Shown: in pieces, positions 7,723 through 17,343 of the stretch
Layout of the letters: every line of letters starts with the position of its first letter
How positions within the stretch are numbered: position 1 is the first letter of the stretch
DNA from: Caulobacter sp.
GTDB lineage: Bacteria; Pseudomonadota; Alphaproteobacteria; Caulobacterales; Caulobacteraceae
Assembly (NCBI GenBank): GCA_017744495.1
Contig: JAGIBE010000077.1
Location: forward strand, 1-46,115
Reading direction: 5' to 3'
Length of the DNA: 46,115 nucleotides
Translations under genes and position numbers: made by a program
The notes under the pieces: generated by a model
What the model saw: only the letters and a program-made list of their open reading frames with translations
The model's database searches: none
What the model was told of the DNA's origin: nothing

Positions 7723-10700
7723 CTACAGCAGGATGTCGGCCGAGGTCAGCGTGCCGGTGACCTTCAGGGCGATCACGAAGTCTGCCACGCCGTCGCCGTT
7801 CACGTCGCCCGAGACGTGGTAGTAGCCCGAGGCGTCCGGTGCGGCGATGACCAGCTGGCCCGCCACGTTCGAGAAGCTGGACACCACCGTGAAGGCGTCG
7901 TTGGCGCCGGTGCTCGTGTTGGCGTCGATGCCCGTCAGGCTCAGCTTGTCCCCTTCGGCCTGGCTGAAGTCGAAAATCAGGTCCTGGGCGAAGGGCGAGC
8001 TGTCGGTCGGGGCGTTGTAGACGAAGGTGTCCGCCCCCGCTCCGCCGATCATGAAGTCGGCCCCGCCCGCGCCGATCAGGGTGTCGTTCCCGTCCAGGCC
8101 GTAGAGGATATCGTTGCCGGCGCCCGCGATCAGGGTGTCGGCGACGTTGTGGCTGTTGCTGTCCCCGACCATGGTGAAGGCCTGGGTGGCCCCGCCGCTG
8201 GCGATGATGTCGGTGGCCTTCAGCGTCGTGCCCGACACCGTGATCACCGACTGGAAGTTGCCGCCCGAGTCCGGCGCCGAGTAGATGAAGGTCGTCCCGT
8301 CGAAGCGCGCGATGGTGACCTTGCCGCCGTCGATCGCCGAGATGTCGATCTTGTCCTGATCGGGCGTGAAATCGATGATGCTGTCGTAGGCGCTGAAGTT
8401 CGAATTCGACACCGAGGTGTACTTGAAGGTGTCGTGCGCTGAGCCGCCGTACATCAGGTCGGCCCCGTCGCCGCCGATAAGGGTGGAGTCGGTCGTCCCG
8501 CCCACCAGGACGTCGTCCGAGGCCCCGCCCGTCAGGCTGTCGCTGGTGCGGCCGCTGGAGCCGCCGGTGCCGTCGTCGCCGTACATCGAGAACCTGACGC
8601 CGTTGCTGACGAGCAGGTCCGAGGTCCGGATGTCGCCGAAGACCTGGACGACGCTCGAATTGCCTGGCGCGCCGAAATAGATGAACGTGCTGGCGCCGAA
8701 GCGGGCCAGGATCACGATGCCGTCGTCGGCCGCCCTGAGGTCCAGCTTGTCCTGGCCGGTCTGGAAGTCGGTGATGACGTCCCAGTGCGACAGGGTCGAG
8801 TCGCCATTGCCGTAGACGAAGGTGTCGGCCCCCGCTCCGCCAGTCAGCACGTCGCCGCCGCCGTTGCCGCGGAGGGTGTCGTTCCCACCCGAACCGTTGA
8901 TGATGTCCGCGCCCGAACCGCCCGTCAGGATATCGGCGCCGGCCGAACCGTTGAGGGTGAAGCCGAAATTGGCCACGCCCGTGGCGATGTCGCTGATCTC
9001 CAGGCCCTGGCCCAGCAGCTTGATCTGACCGTCCGCCGCGCCGTCGCCGTTCTGGTCGATCAACAGAATCTTGTCGGTCCCGTCGGTGTTCAGCGTCAGT
9101 TGGGTCGAGCTGGTGATCAGCGGGGTCAGCCGCAGCGTGTCCACGCCGTGGGTGAAGTCGGTGATGGTGTCGTAGGCGGCCGTCGTGCTGTCGCTGACGG
9201 CCTCGTAGGCGAAGACGTCCGCGCCGCCGCCGCCGGTCAGGGTGTCGGCCCCGCCCTTGCCCGTCAGGGTATGGGCCGCGCCGTCGCTGATCAGGATGTT
9301 GACGTTGGCGTCGCCGGTCGCCGAGCCCGTGACGGTGATCGTCAGCTGAGCCGTCGCCGAGGTGCCGGAGGGGTCCTTGATCGTGTAGTCGAACTTGTCG
9401 GTCACCACCTGGCCGACGACCAGCCCCTCGTGGTTGGCCACGTAGCTGTACGTGCCGTCCGGATTGATCGTCAGCTGGCCGTTGGCGCCGTTGACCACCG
9501 TGCCGCCCGCCGAAACCGTCTGGTCCACGTGGGTGGCGTTGTAGGCGACATTGGTCACCGTCAGCGGATCGTTGTCGATGTCGCTGTCGTTGGTGCGGAC
9601 CGAGCCCGACACCTGCAGACGCTGGGTCACCGCATTGGTGTCGTTTAGCGCCGCGGGCGCGTCGTTGACGTTGGCGACCGCCGCGGTGCCGGCGCTGGTC
9701 ACGATCTCGGGCGTGCCGTGGCCGTCGGTATAGGTGACCTTGACCTGGATCTTCGCGCCGACGTCCGCATCACCCAGGGTGTAGGTCGCCTGGTCGGCCG
9801 CGCCGATGCTGGTGTAGCTGGCGCCGCCGTTCGTGCTGCGCAGCCACTGGTAGTGCAGCGTCCCCAGACCGTCGAGGTCGGCTAGGGCCGAGGTGTTCGC
9901 GGTCAGGACGCTGTCCTCGGCCACCGTGCCGGTGATGGTCACCGCGCCGGTCGGGGCGTCGTTGACGTTGGCCACCGCCCCTGTGGCGGCGCTGGTCTCG
10001 TTTTCGGCCACGCCTTGCAGATCGGTGTAGCTGACCTTGACCCGGATCGTCGCGCCGACATCGGCGTCGCCCAGGGTGTAGGTCGCCTGGTCGGCCGCCC
10101 CGATGCTGACGAAGCCAGAGCCGGTGTTGCGCTGCCAGTCGTAGTGCAGCGTGCCCAGGCCGGCTGGATCGGACAGGGTCGAGGTGTCGGCCGTCAGCAC
10201 GCTGTCCTCGGCCACCGTGCCGGTGATGGTCACCGTGCCGGTGTGCGGACCGTTGGGCGGGAGGACGTTCGAGGTGGCGGCGCTGGTCGCGGACTCGGCC
10301 GTGCCATGGCCGTCGGTGTAGCTGACCACCACCCGGATCGTCGCGCCGAGGTCGCCGCTCACCAGAGTGTAGGTCGCCTGGTCGGCGGCGCCGATGCTGG
10401 CGAAGCCCGAGCCGGTATCGCGCTGCCAGTCGTAATGCAGTGCGCCCAGGCCGTCGGCGTCGGCCAGGGTCGAGGTGTTGGCCGTCAGGACTTGGCCCAC
10501 ATTCGCCGCGCCGGTGACCGACGCCCCGCCGGTGTGCGGGTCGTTGACGTTGGCGATCGAAGCCGTGGCGCTGCTGGTCGACGTGTTGGCGAAGCCCTGG
10601 CCGTCGGTATAGCTGACCACCACACGGACGGTGGCGCCGACGTCGGCGTCGCCCAGGGTGTAGGTCGCCTGGTCGGCCGCGCCGGTGCTGACGAAGCCCG

Positions 10701-13700
10701 AGCCGGTGTTGCGTTGCCAGTCGTAGTGCAGCGTGCCCAGACCGTCGACGTCGGCCAGGGTCGAGACCGCTGTCAGCACCTGGTCCTCGGTGGTCGTTCC
10801 GGTGATCGACACCCCGCCGGTCGGGGCGTCGTTGACCCCGGTGATCGAGGCCGTGGCCGAACTGGTGACGCTGTTGGCGAAGCCCTGGCCGTCGGTGTAG
10901 CTGACCACCACACGGACGGTCTTGCCCACATCGGGATCACCCAGGGTGTAGGTCGCCTGGTCGGCCGCGCCGATGCTGACCCAGATCGATCCGTTGAAGC
11001 GCTGCCAGTCGTAGTGCAGCGTACCCAAGCCATCGGCATCGGCCAGGGTCGAGGTATTGGCGGTCAGGACCTGGTTCTCGGTCGTCGTGCCGCTGATCGA
11101 GGCGCCGCCCGTCGGGGCGTCGTTGACGCCGGCGATCGAGGCTGTGGCCGAACTGGTCGCCGTCTCCGCGAAACCCTGGCCGTCGGTGTAGCTGACCCGC
11201 ACCCGGATCGTCTTGCCGACGTCGGCGTCGCCCAGGGTGTAGGTCGCCTGGTCGGCCGCGCCGATGCTGACATAGCTCGAGCCGTTGAAACGCTGCCAGT
11301 CGTAGTGCAGCGTGCCCAGGCCGTCGACGTCGGCCAGGGTCGAGACCGCGGTCAGGACCTGGTCCTCGGTGGTCGTACCGGTGATCGACACGCCGCCGGT
11401 GTGCGGGTCGTTGACCCCGGCGATCGAGGCCGTGGCCGAGCTGGTCACGATCTCGGCCGCGCCATGGCCGTCGGTGTAGCTGACCACCACCCGGATCGTC
11501 TTGCCGACGTCGGGATCGCCCAGGGTGTAGGTCGCCTGGTCGGCCGCCCCGAGGCTGACCCAGATCGATCCATTGAAGCGCTGCCAGTCGTAGTGCAGCG
11601 CGCCCAGGCCGTCGGCGTCGGCCAGGGTCGAGACGGCGGTCAGAACCTGGTTCTCGGTGGTCGTGCCGGTGATCGACACCGCGCCCGTCGGGGCGTCGTT
11701 GACGTTGGCGACCGTGGCCGTGGCCGAGCTGGTCGCCGACTCCGCGAAGCCCTGACCGTCGGTGTAGCTGATCACCACCCGGACCGTGGCGCCGACGTCG
11801 GCGTCGCCCAGGGTGTAGGTCGACTGATCGGCCGCGCCGGTGCTGACGAACCCTGAACCGGTGTTGCGCTGCCAGTCGTAGTGCAGCGTCCCTAGGCCGT
11901 CGACGTCGGCCAGGGTCGAGACCGCCGTCAGCACCTGATCCTCGGTCGGCGTGCCGGTGATCGAGGCGCCGCCGGTGTGCGGATCATTGACGCCGGCGAT
12001 CGAGGCCGTGGCCGAGCTGGTGACGCTGTTGGCGAAGCCTTGGCCGTCGGTGTAGCTGACCACCACCCGGACCGTCTTGCCGACGTCGGGATCGCCCAGG
12101 GTGTAGGTCGCCTGGTCGGCCGCGCCGGTGCTGACCCAGCTCGATCCGTTGAAGCGCTGCCAGTCGTAATGCAGGGTTCCCAGGCCATCGGAGTCCGCGA
12201 CGGTCGAGGCGTCGGCCGTCAGCACCTGGTTCTCGGTGGTCGTGCCGCTGATCGACACGCCGCCTGTCGGCGCGTCGTTAGAGGCCGCCACCGACGCGGT
12301 GGCCCCGCTGGTCGCGGACTCCGCCGTGCCGCCGGCGTCGGTGTAGCTGATGACTACGCGGACCACGCCGCCGATGTCGGCGTCGCCCAGGGTGTAGGTC
12401 GAGGCGTCGGCGCCGACGTTGGTGAAGCCGGAGCCGGTGTCGCGCTGCCACTGGTAGTGCAGCGTCCCGATACCGTCGGCGTCCGCCAGGGTCGAGACCG
12501 CGGTCAGGACTTGGTCCTCGGCCGCCGTGCCGGTGATGCTGGCGCCGCCGGTGTGGGGGTCGTTGGACGGGGTGATGTTGACCGTCACCGAGCCGCTGGC
12601 GGTCGGCGAGCCGCCGGGACCTTGGCCCGCGTTGGCCGGCGCGCCGTCGTCGAGCTGATAGGTGACCGAGATCGAGGCGGGCGGCGCGTCGCTGGTGTTG
12701 GTGTAGACGATATGCTGAATGACGTCGTTGACCAGCGCCGTCGTCGCGGCGGTCCCCACGCTGAGGAAATTGATCGTCAGGACGCCGCTGACCACGCTGA
12801 AGGTGGCGAAGACCTGTCCGCCGGCCCGCAGGCCGTTTCCGACCACCGTGAACAGGGCGCCGCTGGTGTCGAAGGCGAAGCTGTCCTGGGCGTTGCCCCC
12901 GCCGTTGCGGGCGACGACGAAGCTGGCGCCGTCATAGTCCCCCGCCCCGCCGTTGCGGGCGTCCAGGTCCACGTCGGACACGGTGAGCGAGCCCAACAGC
13001 ACCGCCGCGGTCTGTTCGGTGGCGTTGACCGTCGTCGCGGTGGCCGGAACCACGGGCGTGTCGTTCTCCGGCGTGACGGTGGTGTTTAGATCGACCGTGC
13101 CGGAACTGTAGTGGGTCTGGCCGCCGTTCGAGGTGATATCGACGACCGTGCCCGAGCTGATCGCTCCGCCCGAGTTGTCGATCAGGTGGACGGTCAGGGC
13201 CGGCGCCGGTCCATTGAAGTTGGCGGCGGGCACGAACCGCAGACGGGCCGTGGTCGCCAGCAGGAGAGCCGAACTCTCGCTGGGCGAGGTGATAGTGTTC
13301 CAGGTGGCGCCGCCGGTGGAGGAATATTGCCAGACGCCCTCGGTGGACGCCGCATCGCCGGTGACGGCCACGCCGCCCAGGCCGTCGCCGTCAGGATCGC
13401 TGATGTTGCCGCCGAACAGCGAGCCGACGGTCACCCCCACATAGTTGGTGAGGTCCTCGGTGATGCTGTTCAGGGTCGCCGAACCGCTGGCGATCGGCGC
13501 GTCGTTGGTGGGGGTGACGACGATATTCAGCGTCATGGCCGCGCTGTAGGGCGTGCTGCCTCCGACCGTGCTCAGATCGCCGGTCTGTCCGGTGGTGACC
13601 GCGCCCGCGGAGTTGTCGATCAGAGCGACGGTGAGCGACGGCGCTGTGCCGGAATAGTCGGCGGCCGGAACGAAGCGCACCGAGGTGCTGGCGTCGATGA

Positions 13701-16332
13701 TGAAAGCGCTAGCCGACGAGACGATGGGCAGGTCATGCCACACCGAACCATCGAAGTACTGGTAGACGCCCTGGGCCGCCGTGGCGGCGTTGGCCGTCAC
13801 CGCCACGCCGGCCAAGGCGTTGGCCGAAGAGCCGCCCGACACCGTGTCCTTGGCGTCGTTGAAGTGGCTGCTGAACAGCGAGGTGATCGTCTGGCCGGCG
13901 CCGGGCGCGGCGTCCTCGGCCACCGAGGTCAGGCTGACGCTCGAACCGTTGACGACGACCGGCGCGTCGTTGACCGCCGTGACGGTGTGGTCCAGCACCA
14001 CCGTGCCGGTGCTGAACACCGTCGTGCCGCCGTTTGTGGTGGTGTTGACGAGAGTGCCGTTGGTGATCGCGCCCGCCGAGCCGTCGACCAGCCGCACCGT
14101 CAGGGTGGGGGCAGCGCCGTTGAAGTCCGTGGCCGGGTTGAAGCGGAGCGCGGTGGACGCCGACAGCTCGACCGCCGCCGAGGTCGAGACCGCGCCGATG
14201 TTCACCCACGTGGAGCCGTTCCAATATTGCCACTGGCCCGTGCCGGCGGTGGAGCCGTTGGCGACCACCGCCACGCCGGCGAACGCGTCGCCATCGCCGT
14301 CGCTGTATTGGCCGCTGAACAGGCTGGAGACCGTGTTGGTCAGGCCGCTGGGGCTGACGTCCTCGTTGGTGGCGGCCAGGCTCTCCGTGCCGTCGCCCGA
14401 GACGATGGGGGCGTCGTTCAGCCCGATGATGGTGATCGTGTAGCCGTCGGTGTCGGTCAGGGCGCCGCCCGTCCCGGTCGAGCCGCCGTCGCTGGTGACC
14501 ACGGTCAGGGTGTCGGTCCCGCTGACGTTCGTGTTCCCGTGGAACAGCAGGCCGTTGGCGGCCACCAGGGTGGTGTTGATCGCATTGGCCGTGCCGGTGA
14601 TCGTCACCGAGCCCGTGCCGTTGCCGCTGATGGCGCCCGCCGTCAGGCCGCTGGCGACGTCGGTCCGCAGGGTCAGTATGCCCTTGGTGACGCTGAGGAC
14701 GACCGTCATGGTCGCCGAGGCCGGGTTGGCGTCGACGTCGCTGATTTGCAGGCCGGTGACGGCGATGTCGGCGTTTTCGCTGCCCGTGGCCGAAACCGAC
14801 CCGCTGTTGACCGGGGCGTCGTTGGTCGCCGTGAGGTTGACGGTGCTGGTGGAGCTGTTGGCCGAGCCGGCCAGCACGCCGATCGTGCCGTCGCTGATCG
14901 TCCAGGTGATCGTGCGGCTGGTGTTGGCGCCGTAGTTGGTCGGGTTGTTGCCGGTGGTCCAGTAGACCAGCCCGGCCAGGGCGGCCTGGTAGTTGGCGAT
15001 GGTGTCCAGGCCGCTCAGGGTCAGGGTTTCGGTCGAGGCGTTCCAGCTGAGCGTGATGCTGGTGCCGGCGATCGTTCCGCTGATCTGCTGGCCCGCCCCG
15101 TAGCCCAGATGGTCGTCGGCGGTGCTGGTTTCGTTCGAGCTGAACGTGCCGCCGGTGATCTGCACCGTGGCGCCGGTCAGGTAGGCGCCATCGTTATCGG
15201 TGATGGTCGGGGCGCCGCTCAGCAGGGTGACCTGGGCCCCCTGTTCGGTCGCCGCCGTGCCCGCCCCGGTGACGGTGAGCGCCGCCAGGTCGGCGAAGGT
15301 CATGCCCTCGATCTGCGCGCCGTTCTGAGTCAGGCCGGCCGAGATCGTGCGGATCAGGCTGGCCGACGTGCCGCCGGCGTTCAGCTGGAAGACGTAGATG
15401 ACGTCGTCCGTCGAGTTGCTGTCAGTCTCACCGCTTTCGACATAGATCTGGCGCGTCGACTGATCGAACGTCATGTCGCCGCCGTAGAAGACGTTGGCCG
15501 GCATGCCGGTCAGGGTCACCTTGGTGGGCGTGCCGCCAGACGCGGTTTCGCTGATGTACCAGATGGCGTTGTCGTTGGCGTCGTAGCCCGCCGTGCCCGA
15601 CGGGTGCAGCGAACGGGTCGTGAAGTAGACCAGGTCGGTGGACTCATCGACCTCGACGTCGACGAGCTGGCCGTTGCTGCCGTCGTCGGGGAACAGGCCG
15701 CCGGCCAGCATGTTGGTGGCGACGTTGGGATTGCTCAGATCGAGGCGAAACAGGCCGGTGGTCAGGCCGTCGACCCGCTCCGTATAAAACATCCGGCCGC
15801 CGGCCACGCTCGTACGGTCGATCGCGAAGTCCGTCGGATACAGGACCTTGAAGCCGCTGACATCGGCCCGGTTGTCGGTGTTGGCGGTGGTGATGTAGCC
15901 GTTGTCGGTCAGGTTGCCGGCGGCGTCGTAGGTATAGACCTTGATGCCGGTGATGGCGCCGTTCGGCGTCCCGGCGCCGTCTTGGATGCCGACATAGATC
16001 TTGCGGTTGATCGCATCGACCTCGATCGCGCTGATGACGAGGTTGTCGGCGAAATCGACCACCGTGGTCGGCGCGCTCGTGCTGTTGATCGAGCCCCGCA
16101 CCAGATAGGCGTGGTCGTTGATCTCGTTGCTGAGGATCGCGAAGTAGAAGCCGGTCGCGGTATCGACGCCCAGGTCGCTGACGAACGAGCTGATGAACTT
16201 GTCGTCGCCCGTGCCGGCGGCGCCGTTGCTGATGACTGTCGTCTGACCCGTGCCGTCATCGTTGACGCGGACCAGGCGCGTGTCGGCGTCGCCGCCCTCG
16301 GTCAAGTACCACATTTGGCCGGAGAACGGCAT
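7723..16332 (-). CDS. Giant RTX/VCBS-type secreted repeat protein (probable T1SS adhesin)
   Basis: A 2869-residue protein without an N-terminal signal peptide. The order is: a propeller-like N-terminal region (about 1-370, with repeating GxVYxxD/LxxG patterns such as NRKIYVGIQDG and TDLVYFTTRSL), cadherin/VCBS-like segments joined by NDAP linkers (370-1090), ten Ig-like repeats (1257-2222), a VCBS module (about 2222-2320), then RTX calcium-binding nonapeptide modules (GGAGADTFVYG, GGDGADLMYGG, GLDGNDTLIGAGGADFMIGG) to a C-terminus ending TGTLTSADILL. RTX repeats plus no signal peptide imply type I secretion and extracellular calcium-dependent folding; the ABC/MFP transporter is not in the window. 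GAAGGA lies 7 nt before the ATG. The neighbouring tail-collar genes are divergent. The binding target is unknown; adhesion is inferred from architecture. Confidence 0.92.
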   Translation of the reverse strand: MPFSGQMWYLTEGGDADTRLVRVNDDGTGQTTVISNGAAGTGDDKFISSFVSDLGVDTATGFYFAILSNEINDHAYLVRGSINSTSAPTTVVDFADNLVISAIEVDAINRKIYVGIQDGAGTPNGAITGIKVYTYDAAGNLTDNGYITTANTDNRADVSGFKVLYPTDFAIDRTSVAGGRMFYTERVDGLTTGLFRLDLSNPNVATNMLAGGLFPDDGSNGQLVDVEVDESTDLVYFTTRSLHPSGTAGYDANDNAIWYISETASGGTPTKVTLTGMPANVFYGGDMTFDQSTRQIYVESGETDSNSTDDVIYVFQLNAGGTSASLIRTISAGLTQNGAQIEGMTFADLAALTVTGAGTAATEQGAQVTLLSGAPTITDNDGAYLTGATVQITGGTFSSNETSTADDHLGYGAGQQISGTIAGTSITLSWNASTETLTLSGLDTIANYQAALAGLVYWTTGNNPTNYGANTSRTITWTISDGTIGVLAGSANSSTSTVNLTATNDAPVNSGSVSATGSENADIAVTGLQISDVDANPASATMTVVLSVTKGILTLRTDVASGLTAGAISGNGTGSVTITGTANAINTTLVAANGLLFHGNTNVSGTDTLTVVTSDGGSTGTGGALTDTDGYTITIIGLNDAPIVSGDGTESLAATNEDVSPSGLTNTVSSLFSGQYSDGDGDAFAGVAVVANGSTAGTGQWQYWNGSTWVNIGAVSTSAAVELSASTALRFNPATDFNGAAPTLTVRLVDGSAGAITNGTLVNTTTNGGTTVFSTGTVVLDHTVTAVNDAPVVVNGSSVSLTSVAEDAAPGAGQTITSLFSSHFNDAKDTVSGGSSANALAGVAVTANAATAAQGVYQYFDGSVWHDLPIVSSASAFIIDASTSVRFVPAADYSGTAPSLTVALIDNSAGAVTTGQTGDLSTVGGSTPYSAAMTLNIVVTPTNDAPIASGSATLNSITEDLTNYVGVTVGSLFGGNISDPDGDGLGGVAVTGDAASTEGVWQYSSTGGATWNTITSPSESSALLLATTARLRFVPAANFNGPAPALTVHLIDNSGGAISSGTVVDITSNGGQTHYSSGTVDLNTTVTPENDTPVVPATATTVNATEQTAAVLLGSLTVSDVDLDARNGGAGDYDGASFVVARNGGGNAQDSFAFDTSGALFTVVGNGLRAGGQVFATFSVVSGVLTINFLSVGTAATTALVNDVIQHIVYTNTSDAPPASISVTYQLDDGAPANAGQGPGGSPTASGSVTVNITPSNDPHTGGASITGTAAEDQVLTAVSTLADADGIGTLHYQWQRDTGSGFTNVGADASTYTLGDADIGGVVRVVISYTDAGGTAESATSGATASVAASNDAPTGGVSISGTTTENQVLTADASTVADSDGLGTLHYDWQRFNGSSWVSTGAADQATYTLGDPDVGKTVRVVVSYTDGQGFANSVTSSATASIAGVNDPHTGGASITGTPTEDQVLTAVSTLADVDGLGTLHYDWQRNTGSGFVSTGAADQSTYTLGDADVGATVRVVISYTDGQGFAESATSSATATVANVNDAPTGAVSITGTTTENQVLTAVSTLADADGLGALHYDWQRFNGSIWVSLGAADQATYTLGDPDVGKTIRVVVSYTDGHGAAEIVTSSATASIAGVNDPHTGGVSITGTTTEDQVLTAVSTLADVDGLGTLHYDWQRFNGSSYVSIGAADQATYTLGDADVGKTIRVRVSYTDGQGFAETATSSATASIAGVNDAPTGGASISGTTTENQVLTANTSTLADADGLGTLHYDWQRFNGSIWVSIGAADQATYTLGDPDVGKTVRVVVSYTDGQGFANSVTSSATASITGVNDAPTGGVSITGTTTEDQVLTAVSTLADVDGLGTLHYDWQRNTGSGFVSTGAADQATYTLGDADVGATVRVVVSYTDGQGFANTSTSSATASIANVNDPHTGGASVTGAANVGQVLTANTSTLADADGLGALHYDWQRDTGSGFASIGAADQATYTLVSGDLGATIRVVVSYTDGHGTAESATSAATSNVLPPNGPHTGTVTITGTVAEDSVLTADTSTLSDPAGLGTLHYDWQRNTGSGFVSIGAADQATYTLGDADVGATIRVKVSYTDLQGVAENETSAATGAVANVNDAPTGAVTITGTVAEDSVLTANTSALADLDGLGTLHYQWLRSTNGGASYTSIGAADQATYTLGDADVGAKIQVKVTYTDGHGTPEIVTSAGTAAVANVNDAPAALNDTNAVTQRLQVSGSVRTNDSDIDNDPLTVTNVAYNATHVDQTVSAGGTVVNGANGQLTINPDGTYSYVANHEGLVVGQVVTDKFDYTIKDPSGTSATAQLTITVTGSATGDANVNILISDGAAHTLTGKGGADTLTGGGGADVFAYEAVSDSTTAAYDTITDFTHGVDTLRLTPLITSSTQLTLNTDGTDKILLIDQNGDGAADGQIKLLGQGLEISDIATGVANFGFTLNGSAGADILTGGSGADIINGSGGNDTLRGNGGGDVLTGGAGADTFVYGNGDSTLSHWDVITDFQTGQDKLDLRAADDGIVILARFGASTFIYFGAPGNSSVVQVFGDIRTSDLLVSNGVRFSMYGDDGTGGSSGRTSDSLTGGASDDVLVGGTTDSTLIGGDGADLMYGGSAHDTFKYTSVSNSNFSAYDSIIDFTPDQDKIDISAIDGGKVTIARFDGTTFIYSAPDSGGNFQSVITVSGTTLKATDIIASGGATQAFTMVGDSNSHNVADTLIAGAGNDILYGLDGNDTLIGAGGADFMIGGAGADTFVYNAPTDSSPFAQDLIFDFSQAEGDKLSLTGIDANTSTGANDAFTVVSSFSNVAGQLVIAAPDASGYYHVSGDVNGDGVADFVIALKVTGTLTSADILL
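9667..12564 (-). repeat. Ten tandem ~290-bp repeats (Ig-like units) in the giant gene
   Basis: 2898 bp encode ten consecutive 95-99-residue units, each starting NDxxTG and containing LHYDWQR, GAADQATYTLGD and VVVSYTDGQG. The central six units alternate TENQVLTA and TEDQVLTA, suggesting expansion by duplication of a two-unit block. Units at both ends are more diverged. Such an array is prone to recombination and assembly collapse. Confidence 0.9.
13066..14418 (-). repeat. Three ~150-residue VCBS/cadherin-like repeats in the giant gene
   Basis: Residues 639-1089 comprise three related units. Each begins NDAP and shares SLFxxxxxD, GVAVxxxAA, RFxPAxDFxGxAPxLTVxLIDxSxGAI and a closing TVxLxxTVTP. 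They are more diverged from each other than the Ig-like units downstream. Confidence 0.75.
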
Positions 16333-16766
16333 GAGTCAGTCCTTCGCCTTAGGCAAAACCACGCGCCGTCGCGCATGCGCGACGGCTTCGGAGCGCACGC
16401 TCCACGCGAGATGGGTTGAAGAGGCGACCAGGCGCGCGGAGCGATCGCGCACGACGCGAAGGCGGGAAAGCGCGCACGAGTGCGCATGAACTACGCAACT
16501 GACTCCCCCCTCGCTCTAGTCAAGACATAAACGCAACCTTAACGGCGAGCGACCACGCGCACAAGTAGACATACGCCGATCGGCGAACACGGTTCTCCTG
16601 TCTATTGTGCAGCTCAGGATAGTGAGATACGAGTGGATTCAATCACGGGGTAGGGGCGCCTGTTCTTAATCTTGGTTAAGACGCGATCGCGACTTAGGGT
16701 TTAATTCCTGGTCGACCGCGCGCCTCAAGCTTGAGTTCTAAGACTTTCTAGAGCGAGGGAACGACC
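16333..16766. promoter_or_regulatory. 434-bp divergent intergenic region
   Basis: Separates the leftward giant gene from the rightward tail-collar genes. It contains no convincing ORF. The middle (about 16500-16700) is AT-richer than the surroundings and must hold both promoters. I could not fix -10/-35 boxes. The giant-gene side carries strong palindromes, and the collar side ends with GAGG 7-8 nt before the ATG at 16767. Confidence 0.6.
16366..16403 (-). promoter_or_regulatory. Paired palindromes in the leader of the giant gene
   Basis: A perfect 20-bp palindrome (16366-16385, CCGTCGCGCATGCGCGACGG) is followed 4 nt later by a second inverted repeat (16390-16403, GGAGCG/CGCTCC). They lie 34-71 nt upstream of the giant gene's start. 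They could be operators or, if transcribed, a leader structure limiting translation. Confidence 0.45.
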
Positions 16767-17306
16767 ATGACCGAGCCATATCTTGGTGAAATCCGCATGT
16801 TCGGGGGGAATTTCGCCCCGGTGGGCTGGGCCATGTGCGACGGCCAGATCGTGTCGATCGCCGAGAACGACGCGCTGTATACGCTGCTGGGCACGACCTA
16901 CGGCGGCGACGGCGTCAACACCTTCGGCCTCCCCGACCTTCGCGGCAGGGTTGCGACCCACCAGGGCTCCAAGAACGGTCAGACCTACGTCATGGGTCAG
17001 ATGACCGGCGTCGAGACCGTCACCTTGACCACCAACCAGATGCCGGCCCACACGCACCCGTTCTTCGCGGCCGGGACGGCGGCGACGGTGGGAACTCCCA
17101 CCGCCCTGACCATGATTTCCGACCAGTCGCCCACGGGAACGGTCCTGAACGCCTACACGCCCTACAACGCGGCGAACGACCAGGTCCCCCTGACCCCCAA
17201 CTCGACGACGCCCGCCGGCGGCGGCCAGCCGCACGACAACATGCAGCCCTATCTGGGCATCAATTTCATCATCGCGACCTCCGGGATCTTCCCGTCGCAG
17301 AACTGA
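16767..17306 (+). CDS. Phage tail collar-domain protein (MdpB-like), copy 1
   Basis: 179 residues. The N-terminus YLGEIRMFGGNFAPVGWAMC leads into the tail-collar fold (CDGQIVSIAENDALYTLLGTTYGGDG and FGLPDLRGRV), then a Thr/Ala/Gly-rich middle and the conserved end GGGQPHDNMQPYLGINFII. This family (PF07484 type, microcystin-dependent protein-like) occurs in phage tail fibres and in stand-alone bacterial clusters. No signal peptide and no other phage genes are present. It is the first of three adjacent paralogues, 37 nt before the next, and probably in one operon. Function is unknown; a structural or surface-exposed role is inferred. Confidence 0.9.
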   Translation: MTEPYLGEIRMFGGNFAPVGWAMCDGQIVSIAENDALYTLLGTTYGGDGVNTFGLPDLRGRVATHQGSKNGQTYVMGQMTGVETVTLTTNQMPAHTHPFFAAGTAATVGTPTALTMISDQSPTGTVLNAYTPYNAANDQVPLTPNSTTPAGGGQPHDNMQPYLGINFIIATSGIFPSQN

Positions 17307-17343
17307 CCCTTTCCGCTGGAAGATCTTTTGGAGACTCAAAGAG

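Noticed and set aside
9667..12564. Regular repeats as a CRISPR array
   Set aside because: Period is about 290 bp, repeats are coding and in frame, and there are no short spacers or cas genes.
13111..16419. Long open frame (1102 codons) on the plus strand across the giant gene, and similar long frames at 10015-11856, 26248-28491, 35164-38145 and 42154-43860
   Set aside because: They are opposite to genes with clear domain homology and their translations are low-complexity Arg/Gly/Val/Asp-rich. This is expected of antisense frames in GC-rich DNA.
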